From Poritiphilus sp965212595 (lineage in GTDB: Bacteria > Bacteroidota > Bacteroidia > Flavobacteriales > Flavobacteriaceae): a stretch of DNA of 64,000 nucleotides. The notes below the pieces were generated by a model. That model saw only the letters and a list, made by a program, of their open reading frames with translations, made no database searches and was not told the origin of the DNA. Where the stretch lies: contig CBDBVE010000003.1 of the NCBI GenBank assembly GCA_965212595.1, positions 10,609 to 74,608 of the forward strand, given 5' to 3'. This document shows, one piece after another, positions 9,031 through 17,553 of this stretch (position 1 is the first letter of the stretch; every line of letters starts with the position of its first letter). Made by a program: the position numbers and the translations under genes.

Positions 9031-10304
9031 AACTAAAATTTTCCATAGCTACTTATTTCATCGCATATTTTTTTCTGCTGTTATTGCTTTATGTGTATAA
9101 AATAAAAACCTACTTCTATTGGGGCAATATTGCAATTCTCCAGGAAACTTTTTTTGATTTTTCTACCTACAGGTTCTTAACGGCATCATTCATTTTTTTT
9201 CTGAATCTTTACTTTTTGCAACGGACCAATAAGAAGAAATTCGCCTTTATTATTCTCTCCTTATTCTTTATTCTTCTTACGATTCCATCTTTAATTACGT
9301 TCACTTCAGAAAATATGTATCCGGTTTCACTGATGCTCTTTCATCAGTTGCTGTTTTTCGGACTTTATTTCTTTTCTAAAATTAAGGTCAATTTTGACAG
9401 GGTTCCGGTCCTAAACAAACGCCAGGCACTGTTGTTGTTCTTGATTCTTACTACGATAGGCGTCATTCCGTATTTGCTGGTTTACGGCCCCCATATCAAC
9501 TTAAAAAACTTATTGCTTATTGATGTATACTATACAAGAACCAGAATGGCTGCTTTAACTAATCCTTACTTTGGTTATACCTACTCTCTTTTCACCAGGA
9601 TAGTAATTCCTTTGCTTATTGTTTTTGCATTAGAGTTGCGAAATAAGTTAGTGGTTCTTATAGGCGTCTTTTATCTTATTCTGTTTTATCTTTTTGGCGC
9701 ACATAAAACGGTATACCTGGGATTGATAGTTGTACTTATCTTTTACCGTTGGAGCTATCTTAAAACCATTAAAAAGGTACTTAAGTATTCAAACCTGTTT
9801 ATAATCCTATGTATTGTCCTTGCATTTTTTAGTTATGATTATCCATGGATACTCACTTTTAGAAGAATTCATTTTTTGCCTGCTCTGCTAGACATTGCCT
9901 ATCTGGACTTCTTTGCTGAAAACTATATCTATTGGTCAGAGTCTATCCTAAAAAGTTTTGTTGATTATCCCTATGACCTTAAACACACCTATCTCATTGG
10001 ACAAGAATATTTTAAGAATCCAAATATGGCGGCAAACAATGGCCTAATTTCCGATGGATACATGAACTTTGGCACACTTGGAGTACTTATTAACATTGTT
10101 ATCGTTTCCCTCTATTTTATGCTGTTAAACAGCCTAAACATACCTGCTAGATATTTCGGTATTTATTTGTTGGTGGTTTTCTCATTTCTGAGCTCTGCAA
10201 CCTTTACGGTCTTTTTAACCCATGGTGGAATAGCTTTACTTTTGGTTTCTATTTTTATACTTAATGAAAAGAAATCACAGCAAAAAGGCCATCCCATGGT
10301 ATGA
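9027..10304 (+). CDS. Wzy-like O-antigen polymerase, polytopic
   Basis: This is a 425-residue, very hydrophobic protein with about 11-12 membrane spans and almost no soluble domain beyond a loop near residues 290-345 (PYDLKHTYLIGQEYFKNP, then NNGLISDGYMNFGTLG). That loop pattern, with Asp/Gly-rich residues before a terminal pair of helices, is typical of Wzy polymerases that join repeat units in the periplasm. Sequence conservation in the family is low, so the call rests on topology and locus. The TTG start overlaps the stop of the preceding gene by four bases. It ends the first polysaccharide transcription unit; 190 bases follow before the next gene. Confidence 0.75.
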   Translation: MKLKFSIATYFIAYFFLLLLLYVYKIKTYFYWGNIAILQETFFDFSTYRFLTASFIFFLNLYFLQRTNKKKFAFIILSLFFILLTIPSLITFTSENMYPVSLMLFHQLLFFGLYFFSKIKVNFDRVPVLNKRQALLLFLILTTIGVIPYLLVYGPHINLKNLLLIDVYYTRTRMAALTNPYFGYTYSLFTRIVIPLLIVFALELRNKLVVLIGVFYLILFYLFGAHKTVYLGLIVVLIFYRWSYLKTIKKVLKYSNLFIILCIVLAFFSYDYPWILTFRRIHFLPALLDIAYLDFFAENYIYWSESILKSFVDYPYDLKHTYLIGQEYFKNPNMAANNGLISDGYMNFGTLGVLINIVIVSLYFMLLNSLNIPARYFGIYLLVVFSFLSSATFTVFLTHGGIALLLVSIFILNEKKSQQKGHPMV

Positions 10305-10384
10305 AAAAAATGTCTCAGTCTTAATTTAGAACAACCAAAAGCAAATAATCAAGTGTAATGCAGACGAAAAATTTATACTATTTG

Positions 10385-10392
10385 TACTTTTG
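10385..10392 (+). promoter_or_regulatory. Bacteroidota -7 element upstream of the glycosyltransferase operon
   Basis: TACTTTTG fits TAnnTTTG and lies in the 190-base gap, about 100 bases before the glycosyltransferase at 10495. It suggests a separate promoter for the operon running from 10495 to about 16640. No strong -33 element is visible. Confidence 0.4.
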
Positions 10393-10494
10393 TGCTTTAT
10401 TTGGAAAGAGGTCCTTAACAGTACCGCTGTTATTTGTTAATCCAGATGCCTTCTTCAGGGCTATGCCAGTGACAAAAATTCTAGACAAGAGACA

Positions 10495-11622
10495 ATGAAT
10501 GGAAAAGTCTGCCATTTAACTTCCGTCCACGGAAGATATGACAATCGGATTTTTTTTAAAGAATGTTGCTCTTTGGCAGCGAATGGCTGGGAGGTTAATT
10601 TAGTAGTCGCAGATGGTAAGGGTGACGAGACCTTGAACGGGGTTAACATTTGGGATGTAGGCGCCCATCCGGGCAGACTCAAAAGGTTCTTCTCAGCATC
10701 ACGGAAGGTTTATAAAAAAGGGGTGGCCTTGGATGCTGACATCTATCATTTTCACGATCCTGATTTAATTCCCTTTGGCCTCAAATTAAAAAGGCGAGGC
10801 AAAAAGGTTTTTTATGATTCGCATGAAGACTATCGTACGCAAATTCTTATCAAAGCATGGATAAATAAGTATTTGCGGCAGCTCGTTTCCTTTCTGTTTG
10901 GGAAGTACGAGAACCATGCAATGCGAAGATTCGATGGAATATTAGTTCCCCAAACCGGGATGATCAAATATTTTGATCATCTAAACAAGAATACCGTGTT
11001 CGTAGCGAATACAATTATAATTGACAATAAGTTCGATCTTGCTCAGAAAGATTACAACAACAAAATTTGTTTTCACCCGGGAACACTGTCCAAGGAAAGA
11101 GGGGTGATAAACATGGTTAAGGCCTTTGAATATTTAGATGAAGAAGAGTTGATTTTGGCAGGAACCTTTGAGAGTGAAAAGCTCCTGGAAACTACCAAAA
11201 ACCTAAAGGGATGGTCAAAAGTTAACTATTTGGGGAAGAGGCCTTATGAAGAAATAAAGACCTATCATGAAAAGGCTTCTGTAGGGCTTATTTTGTTTGA
11301 AAATGTCGGTCAGTATCATTTTGCTTATACCGTCAAACTTTTTGAGTATATGTTTTTTGGAACACCGGTCCTACTACCTAATTTTGGAGATTGGATAGCT
11401 TTTAATGAAACCTATCAATGCGGAATTACAGTAGACCCGGATAATGCCGAGGAGGTGGCGCAAAAAATAAAATACCTCAATGAGAATCCGGAGATAAAAG
11501 CAAAATTAGGCCAGAATGGAAGAAAAGCGGTTTTAGAAGAACTAAACTGGTCTACAGATGAGAAAAGATTACTAGACTTGTATAAGGCCGTGATGCCTTC
11601 TCAAAAAGATGAAGCAAACTAA
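10495..11622 (+). CDS. Glycosyltransferase family 4 (group 1)
   Basis: This 375-residue protein has the two-domain GT-B layout. The N-terminal half holds HFHDPDLIPFGLKLKRRGK and YDSHEDYR; the C-terminal half holds the donor-binding region with FHPGTLSKERGVINM near 200 and the YTVKLFEYMFFGTPV segment near 280, where GT4 enzymes carry the nucleotide-sugar Glu. It probably adds one sugar of the repeat unit at the cytoplasmic face of the membrane. Donor and acceptor cannot be told from sequence. It heads the operon that continues with the WbpB-like dehydrogenase 20 bases downstream. Confidence 0.85.
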   Translation: MNGKVCHLTSVHGRYDNRIFFKECCSLAANGWEVNLVVADGKGDETLNGVNIWDVGAHPGRLKRFFSASRKVYKKGVALDADIYHFHDPDLIPFGLKLKRRGKKVFYDSHEDYRTQILIKAWINKYLRQLVSFLFGKYENHAMRRFDGILVPQTGMIKYFDHLNKNTVFVANTIIIDNKFDLAQKDYNNKICFHPGTLSKERGVINMVKAFEYLDEEELILAGTFESEKLLETTKNLKGWSKVNYLGKRPYEEIKTYHEKASVGLILFENVGQYHFAYTVKLFEYMFFGTPVLLPNFGDWIAFNETYQCGITVDPDNAEEVAQKIKYLNENPEIKAKLGQNGRKAVLEELNWSTDEKRLLDLYKAVMPSQKDEAN

Positions 11623-11642
11623 AATAAATAATAATTACTACT

Positions 11643-12668
11643 ATGAGTAACCAATTGAACTTCGCTATAGTTGGATGCGGCAGAATTGGCGGCAGGCATG
11701 CAGGGCATATTAAAAATAACGGCAACCTAGTAGCCGTTTGCGATATTTCTCCTGAAAAAGCTGAGGCCCTTGCCAAGGAATATGGAGCCAACGCTTATAC
11801 TTCACTTGACGAAATGCTAAATAAGGAAACTAATGTTGACCTGGTAGCAATTTGTTCACCCAATGGCCTTCATGCCGAGCATTCTATTAAGGCTCTAAAG
11901 GCGGGTTTTCACGTGTTGTGTGAAAAACCTATGGCTATAAGTGTTCATGACTGCGGTGAAATGATCAAGACAGCTGAGGATGCCAACAGGCGGCTAATGA
12001 TTGTAAAACAAAATAGGTTTAACCCTCCGGTTGAGGCGGTCAAAAAATTAATAAAGAATGGAGATTTAGGTAAAGTGCTTTCTATTCAATTGAATTGTTT
12101 TTGGAATAGAAATGAAGACTACTATCAAAATTCCTGGAAGGGAACCCTTGATCTTGATGGAGGAACCCTATTTACACAGTTTAGTCACTTTGTAGATCTC
12201 CTGTATTGGCTAATTGGAGATATCAAGGATGTGGAAGCCTATGGCGGGAATTTCCACCATCAGAACATTACAGAATTTGATGATAATGGAGTAATTATCC
12301 TAAAATTCTACAATGGAGCCCTAGGAACGATTAACTATTCTGTAAATTCATATGGAAAGAATATGGAGGGATCGCTTACCATTTTTGGTTCAAAAGGAAC
12401 CATAAAGATTGGTGGGCAGTATCTCAATGAGCTCGAATACCAGAATATTGAGGGAGTTAAAATTGAAAATCTTCCAGTGGGGAATACGGCAAACAATTAT
12501 GGGCAATATCAGGGATCTATGTCTAATCACGATAGGGTATACGAGAATGTAGTTGAAGTTCTTACCAAAGGAGGTGTCATTGCCACAAACGGCTTTGAAG
12601 GCCTTAAGACCGTAGAAATTATAGCAAGGATTTATAATAAAATGAAGGGGCGGTTCCAGGATGTATAA
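11643..12668 (+). CDS. wbpB: WbpB/WlbA-like UDP-GlcNAc uronate 3-dehydrogenase (Gfo/Idh/MocA family)
   Basis: The Rossmann motif VGCGRIGGRH is near residues 10-19, and CEKPMA near 98-103 carries the conserved catalytic Lys of the Gfo/Idh/MocA family. A conserved SHFVDLLYW lies near 180. WbpB/WlbA enzymes oxidise C3 of UDP-N-acetylglucosaminuronic acid, the substrate then being aminated and acetylated. The two next genes are exactly that acetyltransferase and aminotransferase, which is the main reason for the specific name; the family alone is broad. The family enzymes keep NAD tightly bound and re-oxidise it with 2-oxoglutarate, giving 2-hydroxyglutarate. It overlaps the next gene by eight bases. 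Confidence 0.8.
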   Translation: MSNQLNFAIVGCGRIGGRHAGHIKNNGNLVAVCDISPEKAEALAKEYGANAYTSLDEMLNKETNVDLVAICSPNGLHAEHSIKALKAGFHVLCEKPMAISVHDCGEMIKTAEDANRRLMIVKQNRFNPPVEAVKKLIKNGDLGKVLSIQLNCFWNRNEDYYQNSWKGTLDLDGGTLFTQFSHFVDLLYWLIGDIKDVEAYGGNFHHQNITEFDDNGVIILKFYNGALGTINYSVNSYGKNMEGSLTIFGSKGTIKIGGQYLNELEYQNIEGVKIENLPVGNTANNYGQYQGSMSNHDRVYENVVEVLTKGGVIATNGFEGLKTVEIIARIYNKMKGRFQDV

Positions 12669-13113
12669 AGAATATCAAAGCAAGCTGGTTGATGTGGAGC
12701 ATGGCGAAAATCTAAAGATTGTGCAGCCTGTCAATATGTACGGTTGCAAACTTGGAGATGATTGCTTCGTAGGCCCTTTTGTTGAAATTCAAAAAAAAGT
12801 AAAAATAGGAAATGGCACCAAAATTCAATCGCATAGCTTTATTTGCGAACTGGTGAACATTGGAGACAATTGCTTTATAGGACATGGCGTAATGTTCATT
12901 AACGATCTTTTTAGCAAAGGAGGACCTGCCCAGGGCGATACCTCACTCTGGAAAGAAACCCATATTGGAAACAATGTCTCTATAGGCTCCAATGCTACTG
13001 TTTTACCAGTTTCAATTTGTGATGATGTGGTCATTGGTGCCGGAAGTGTGGTCACAAAAGATATCACCGAAAAAGGGGTATACGCTGGCAACCCTGCAAA
13101 AAAAATAAGATAG
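12661..13113 (+). CDS. wbpD: WbpD-like N-acetyltransferase, left-handed beta-helix
   Basis: This 150-residue protein is built from hexapeptide repeats ([IV]-G-x-x throughout, for example CKLGDDCFVGPF, VNIGDNCFIGHG, THIGNNVSIGSN and VVIGAGSVVTKDI), ending AGNPAKKIR as in WbpD and related trimeric sugar acetyltransferases. The predicted reaction is acetyl-CoA-dependent acetylation of the 3-amino group on the UDP-sugar made by the flanking WbpB- and WbpE-like enzymes. ATG at 12661 lies inside the end of the dehydrogenase gene and the stop directly abuts the aminotransferase start, so all three are tightly co-translated. Confidence 0.85.
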   Translation: MYKEYQSKLVDVEHGENLKIVQPVNMYGCKLGDDCFVGPFVEIQKKVKIGNGTKIQSHSFICELVNIGDNCFIGHGVMFINDLFSKGGPAQGDTSLWKETHIGNNVSIGSNATVLPVSICDDVVIGAGSVVTKDITEKGVYAGNPAKKIR

Positions 13114-14211
13114 ATGATAAAGTTTCTTGATTTAAAAAATCAATACCTAAGTATTCAAGCCGAAATAGACCAGGCAATGGCCGATGTCATTCAAAGATCA
13201 GCCTTCATTGGAGGAAGCGAAATAAAAGATCTTGAAAGAGATTTTGCCGCTTTTCAAAATGCAAAACACTGTGTTGCCGTTGCTAACGGGACCGATGCGC
13301 TGGAAATAGTTATTGAAGCTCTTGAGTTGCCTTCAGGGAGCGAAATCATAGTTCCGGCCAATAGTTTTATAGCCAGCTCGGAGGCTGTAACCCGGTCTGG
13401 GCATAGGGTGGTTTTCTGTGACTGCGACCCTGGAAATTACACTATTTCAATAGAAAGCTTACGTTCAAAAATCACATCAAAAACAAAGGCAATTATGGCC
13501 GTTCATCTTTATGGACACCCCTGTAATATGGGAGCCCTTGGTGAAGTCGCAGACGAATTTGGCCTTAAGATAATTGAAGATTGTGCTCAGGCTCATGGGG
13601 CCGAATTTAACGACAATCGCATTGGCGCTATTGGTCATATTGGGACGTTTAGCTTTTATCCTGGAAAAAATTTAGGAGCTTATGGCGATGGCGGTGCAAT
13701 TGTTACCAATGATGATGAACTTGCTAAAAAGTGCCGTATGATTGCGAACCACGGCCGGATTGAAAAATACAACCATATTTTTGAAGGCCGAAATAGTCGA
13801 CTTGATAACTTACAGGCCGCTGTTTTAAATGTAAAGCTTAAATACCTGGAAAGCTGGACCGAAAAAAGAATTGCAATTGCTGATCGCTATCTCGAAGGCC
13901 TCAAAGACATGGAGCAAATTACCTTACCCTTTAGAGAATCATGGGCAAGACAGGTGTACCACCTCTTTGTGATCCGCACAGATAGGCGTGATGAACTGAA
14001 GGCGTACCTGCAGGAAAGAAATATTCAAACGGGCATTCATTATCCAATTGCATTGCCAAAACTACAGGCGTATAAATACACAGCTCAGGAAAGTGAAGAT
14101 TTTTTCGCGAATCAAACAGATACGCTATTGCTTAGCCTCCCCATAGGTGAACATATGACTCTTGAAGATGCAGACATAGTGATTGCTGCGGTCAAAGAAT
14201 TCTATTCATAA
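13114..14211 (+). CDS. wbpE: WbpE-like PLP-dependent sugar aminotransferase (DegT/DnrJ/EryC1)
   Basis: This 365-residue DegT family aminotransferase carries NGTDAL near residue 58, IEDCAQAHGA near 155, and the PLP-binding Lys185 in FSFYPGKNLGAYGDGG. In the Wbp pathway it transfers an amino group from glutamate to the 3-keto UDP-sugar, releasing 2-oxoglutarate. That product is the oxidant used by the WbpB-type dehydrogenase two genes upstream, coupling the reactions. The gene begins immediately after the acetyltransferase stop and abuts the oxidase gene that follows. The specific sugar is inferred from the neighbouring genes. Confidence 0.87.
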   Translation: MIKFLDLKNQYLSIQAEIDQAMADVIQRSAFIGGSEIKDLERDFAAFQNAKHCVAVANGTDALEIVIEALELPSGSEIIVPANSFIASSEAVTRSGHRVVFCDCDPGNYTISIESLRSKITSKTKAIMAVHLYGHPCNMGALGEVADEFGLKIIEDCAQAHGAEFNDNRIGAIGHIGTFSFYPGKNLGAYGDGGAIVTNDDELAKKCRMIANHGRIEKYNHIFEGRNSRLDNLQAAVLNVKLKYLESWTEKRIAIADRYLEGLKDMEQITLPFRESWARQVYHLFVIRTDRRDELKAYLQERNIQTGIHYPIALPKLQAYKYTAQESEDFFANQTDTLLLSLPIGEHMTLEDADIVIAAVKEFYS

Positions 14212-15411
14212 ATGAAGTACGACCTAACCATAATAGGTGCGGGTATTGTTGGACTCTCTGTTGGCTATAATCTTATCAAGGAACGGCCTGGGTTAAAAAT
14301 TGCTATCCTTGAAAAGGAAGATGAAGTTGCGAAGCATCAAACGGGTAGAAACAGCGGTGTAATTCATTCGGGGATCTATTATAAGCCTGGTAGCTCTAAA
14401 GCAATTAATTGTAAAAAAGGTTACGAGCTGTTGCTGAAGTTTTGTCAGGAACACGATATAGAGCACGATATCTGCGGGAAATTGATCGTGGCTAGCAACG
14501 AGGAAGAAGAAGATGCCCTTCAAAGCATTTATCAGCGAGGCATTGAAAATGGGCTCACTGGTTTGGCAATCTTAAATGCGGAGCAAATACGCGAAATAGA
14601 ACCGCATGTAAATGGGACAAAAGGGATTTTAGTACCACAGGCAGGGATCGTAAATTATAGGCAGGTCGCAAAGCAACTTGAAAAGCTTTTGAAAGAGGCT
14701 GGGGTGGATTTTTTCTTTGGCAACAAATTAGAAAAGATCAGTTCTGATGAAGCGCTTTTTACTGTTGAATGCCAAAAGGACACTATTTCCACAAAGTTCC
14801 TGATCAATTGTGCCGGATTGTATTCAGACAAGGTGGCTGAAATGAACGGGTTAAAGCTCAATGCCAAAATTATTCCCTTTAAAGGAGAATATTATTTGAT
14901 TAAAAAAGAAAAAAGGCATTTGGTAAAGAACCTCATCTACCCTGTTCCAAATCCTGCTTTTCCCTTTCTTGGCGTTCATTTTACGAGAAGAATTGGTGGC
15001 GAGATTGATGCGGGGCCTAATGCGGTTCTAGCTTTTAGAAGGGAGGGGTATAAAAAGTTTGACTTGAAATGGAATGAGTTTTTAGAAAGCATTTTTTATG
15101 CTGGATTTTTAAAAGTAGCGATGAAATACTGGAAGGTGGGTTTATATGAAATGTATCGATCTTTTTCAAAAAAGGCCTTTGTAAGAGCGCTTCAAAAGTT
15201 AATTCCAGAAATTAAAGGAGAAGATTTAGTGGTGGGCAATTCGGGGGTAAGGGCTCAGCTTTGCGAAGTTAATGGAAAGCTTGTAGACGATTTTATGATC
15301 AAATATACCAATAATGCAGTGCACGTTATTAACGCACCTTCGCCTGCTGCAACTTCCTCCCTGCAAATTGGAAAATTGATTTGTGAAAAAACACTACCGC
15401 TGTTAGGATGA
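14212..15411 (+). CDS. lhgO: L-2-hydroxyglutarate oxidase family flavoenzyme
   Basis: This 399-residue FAD enzyme has the dinucleotide motif IIGAGIVGLS near residues 7-16. The family signature QTGRNSGVIHSGIYY near 43-57 distinguishes LhgO from other DAO-type oxidases, and a C-terminal PSPAATSSLQIG segment contacts FAD. LhgO oxidises 2-hydroxyglutarate to 2-oxoglutarate and passes electrons to the membrane quinone pool. It sits directly after the WbpE-like gene with no gap and overlaps the next glycosyltransferase by four bases, so it is embedded in the sugar operon. Since WbpB-type enzymes generate 2-hydroxyglutarate, a recycling role is a natural inference. Confidence 0.87.
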   Translation: MKYDLTIIGAGIVGLSVGYNLIKERPGLKIAILEKEDEVAKHQTGRNSGVIHSGIYYKPGSSKAINCKKGYELLLKFCQEHDIEHDICGKLIVASNEEEEDALQSIYQRGIENGLTGLAILNAEQIREIEPHVNGTKGILVPQAGIVNYRQVAKQLEKLLKEAGVDFFFGNKLEKISSDEALFTVECQKDTISTKFLINCAGLYSDKVAEMNGLKLNAKIIPFKGEYYLIKKEKRHLVKNLIYPVPNPAFPFLGVHFTRRIGGEIDAGPNAVLAFRREGYKKFDLKWNEFLESIFYAGFLKVAMKYWKVGLYEMYRSFSKKAFVRALQKLIPEIKGEDLVVGNSGVRAQLCEVNGKLVDDFMIKYTNNAVHVINAPSPAATSSLQIGKLICEKTLPLLG

Positions 15412-16640
15412 AAAATATATGGTTCATCAATCAATATATCACTACTCCCGAAATAGAGGGTGATGGATACCGTCATTATTATATTGCCCAATACCTCCGC
15501 TCTCAACATTATAATCCTATTTTAATTACTTCGTCTTTCTCTCACGCCCCTTACAGACATAATGCATTTTTTGGATTATACAAATACGTGAATAAGGGAA
15601 TTGCGACCATTATTCTCAAGGGAAACAAATACGGAAAATCTGAAGGTTTTGGGAGACTGTTAAGTTGGATGATCTTTAGTCTGGCACTTTTGCTTTTACC
15701 TTTTTTATCAAAAAGGAAAGCTCCCAAGCCCGATATTATTGTGCTTTCCTCCTTGCCCTTGATCCCTATTGTAAACGTGATGCTTTTTAAGCTTCTATAT
15801 CCTAAATGCAAATTTGTATTTGAAATAAGGGACTTATGGCCCTTATCCGGCATTGAACTCGGAGGCTATTCAGAAAAAAATGTTTTTATCAGGATATTGG
15901 CCTTTTTCGAGAAGCTTGCATACAAAAAAGCAGATCTGATAGTCTCTGTGATTCCAAGAGCAGATTTGCATATTAAAAATGTATTAGGGCATTCGAACTT
16001 TAACTATACATGGATTACGAACGGCTATAAAATTCCTGAACGGGATAATGATTGTGACCTTTCTGAGGTCTTGGAGGTCAACATCAACGAGGCGAATTTC
16101 AATATTGGATATGCCGGAACTCTTGTAGTAGCCAACCCCCTAGATACGATAATTGACGTGGTAGGGAACCATCCTGATAAGCGCTTGAATCTCTATATCT
16201 TGGGAGGAGGCCCGGAAAGGGATAGAATAGTAGAGACCTCCAAAAACTTTGGCAACATTCATGTGCTGAACAGAGTCCCCAAAAAATATGTTCACGAATT
16301 CCTGTCAAAGATGGATGTGCTTTTCATGGGAAAAGGAACCAAATCAACCACAATTTATGAGTTTGGAACCTCCCAACTAAAGACCTTCGATTATTTCTTT
16401 GCTAAGAAACCAATTATTCAGGCCCTTAATTCTAAAGAAAATCCGATTGCCTATTCCCGGGCAGGGTACGTAATTGAGCCCGAAAATGAAACGATTTTAC
16501 GCGACAAAATTGACTATTTTATGCAGTTAGATCAGGAAGAGTTAGACGATTATGGTCAAAGAGGGTATGATTATTTGATCGCTAACAGCACCTATAAAAT
16601 AATAGGCGAAAAGTTTGATAAAGCATTAAATGATATTTGA
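15408..16640 (+). CDS. Glycosyltransferase family 4, WbuB-like
   Basis: This 410-residue GT-B enzyme starts MKNIWFINQY and carries EGDGYRHYYIAQYL, the N-terminal acceptor-side pattern of WbuB-type transferases that use N-acetylated amino-sugar donors. VFEIRDLWPLSG near residue 140 and the YAGTLVVANPLD segment near 230 fit GT4. A short hydrophobic helix near residues 86-105 may bring it to the membrane. Its place right behind the diacetamido-uronate genes suggests that sugar as donor, but this is inference. ATG overlaps the oxidase stop by four bases; a 142-base gap follows in which I see no promoter or RNA. Confidence 0.82.
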   Translation: MKNIWFINQYITTPEIEGDGYRHYYIAQYLRSQHYNPILITSSFSHAPYRHNAFFGLYKYVNKGIATIILKGNKYGKSEGFGRLLSWMIFSLALLLLPFLSKRKAPKPDIIVLSSLPLIPIVNVMLFKLLYPKCKFVFEIRDLWPLSGIELGGYSEKNVFIRILAFFEKLAYKKADLIVSVIPRADLHIKNVLGHSNFNYTWITNGYKIPERDNDCDLSEVLEVNINEANFNIGYAGTLVVANPLDTIIDVVGNHPDKRLNLYILGGGPERDRIVETSKNFGNIHVLNRVPKKYVHEFLSKMDVLFMGKGTKSTTIYEFGTSQLKTFDYFFAKKPIIQALNSKENPIAYSRAGYVIEPENETILRDKIDYFMQLDQEELDDYGQRGYDYLIANSTYKIIGEKFDKALNDI

Positions 16641-16782
16641 CGACTTTGCTATTTCAAGTGGTAAGCAATTGCCCGACAGATTGTAAGGATAGGTTCTATA
16701 AAGAGACACACTTTCAAATATCCTCAAAACATTAGGGCACAATTTAAGCCCGAAAACCGCCCCGGCGATACAACTAGATTTC

Positions 16783-17529
16783 ATGGATCTTTTGGTTTCT
16801 GTTATTACACCTGTTCATAACTCTGAAAAGTATTTGAGAGAATGTATCGCTTCTGTGTTGGCTCAAACCTACAAGAATTGGGAGCTAATTTTGGCAGATG
16901 ATAATTCAACAGATTCAAGTAATACGATCATCCGGGAGTTTGCCGCACTAGACCCTAGAATAAAGCATATCAGCCTAAGCGAAAATAGCGGCGCAGGCCT
17001 GGCGCGGAACAAAGCCCTCGAAATTGCGAAAGGGCGATTCATTTCATTCCTTGATAGTGACGATGTCTGGTATCCGGAAAAGCTGTCAAGGCAGCTTAAT
17101 TTCATGTTGGAAAATAATCATAAGTTCACCTTTACCTCTTATGAGAAGATGAACCGAAATGGGAAAAAGTTGAAAAACAAGGTTAGCGCTAAGAAAGTGG
17201 TTAGCTATCGTAGAGCTCTCTATAAAAACCCAATTGGATGCCTTACTGTCATCTATGACACCGCCTTTTTTGGCAGGCAATATATGTCGCCCAACAGGAA
17301 AAGGCAAGATTTTGCCCTCTGGCTTCGCTTGCTGAAAGAAGCAAACGCGTATGGCCTGGATGATTGTCTGGCATGTTACCGGGTGCGTTATAACTCAATA
17401 TCATTCAATAAGTTAATGCTGGTAAAACACGAATGGAAGATTTACCGCCATGAAGAGAAACTATCAGTACCACAGAGTTTATTTTATTTGGTTTCGGCCA
17501 TTGTTTTGAAAATGAAAAGCTATTTTTGA
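16783..17529 (+). CDS. Glycosyltransferase family 2
   Basis: This 248-residue GT-A enzyme has VSVITPVHNSEKYL at the N terminus, LADDNSTDSS near residue 39 and the metal/nucleotide DSDD motif near 90-94 (ISFLDSDDVWY). It adds a sugar to the growing lipid-linked unit at the cytoplasmic side. The C-terminal third contains basic and hydrophobic residues and ends LVSAIVLKMKSYF, which may be a weak membrane contact. Donor is unknown. It is followed 24 bases later by the initiating sugar-phosphate transferase. Confidence 0.85.
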   Translation: MDLLVSVITPVHNSEKYLRECIASVLAQTYKNWELILADDNSTDSSNTIIREFAALDPRIKHISLSENSGAGLARNKALEIAKGRFISFLDSDDVWYPEKLSRQLNFMLENNHKFTFTSYEKMNRNGKKLKNKVSAKKVVSYRRALYKNPIGCLTVIYDTAFFGRQYMSPNRKRQDFALWLRLLKEANAYGLDDCLACYRVRYNSISFNKLMLVKHEWKIYRHEEKLSVPQSLFYLVSAIVLKMKSYF

Positions 17530-17553
17530 CGCAGAAAAACTACACTTTTAAGA

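Noticed and set aside
11643..12668. Gfo/Idh/MocA gene considered as an inositol or glucose-fructose oxidoreductase
   Set aside because: The tight linkage with WbpD- and WbpE-like genes makes the UDP-sugar dehydrogenase more likely.
16641..16782. Gap between two glycosyltransferase genes considered for an RNA or a promoter
   Set aside because: No TAnnTTTG element, hairpin or tRNA-like fold is evident.
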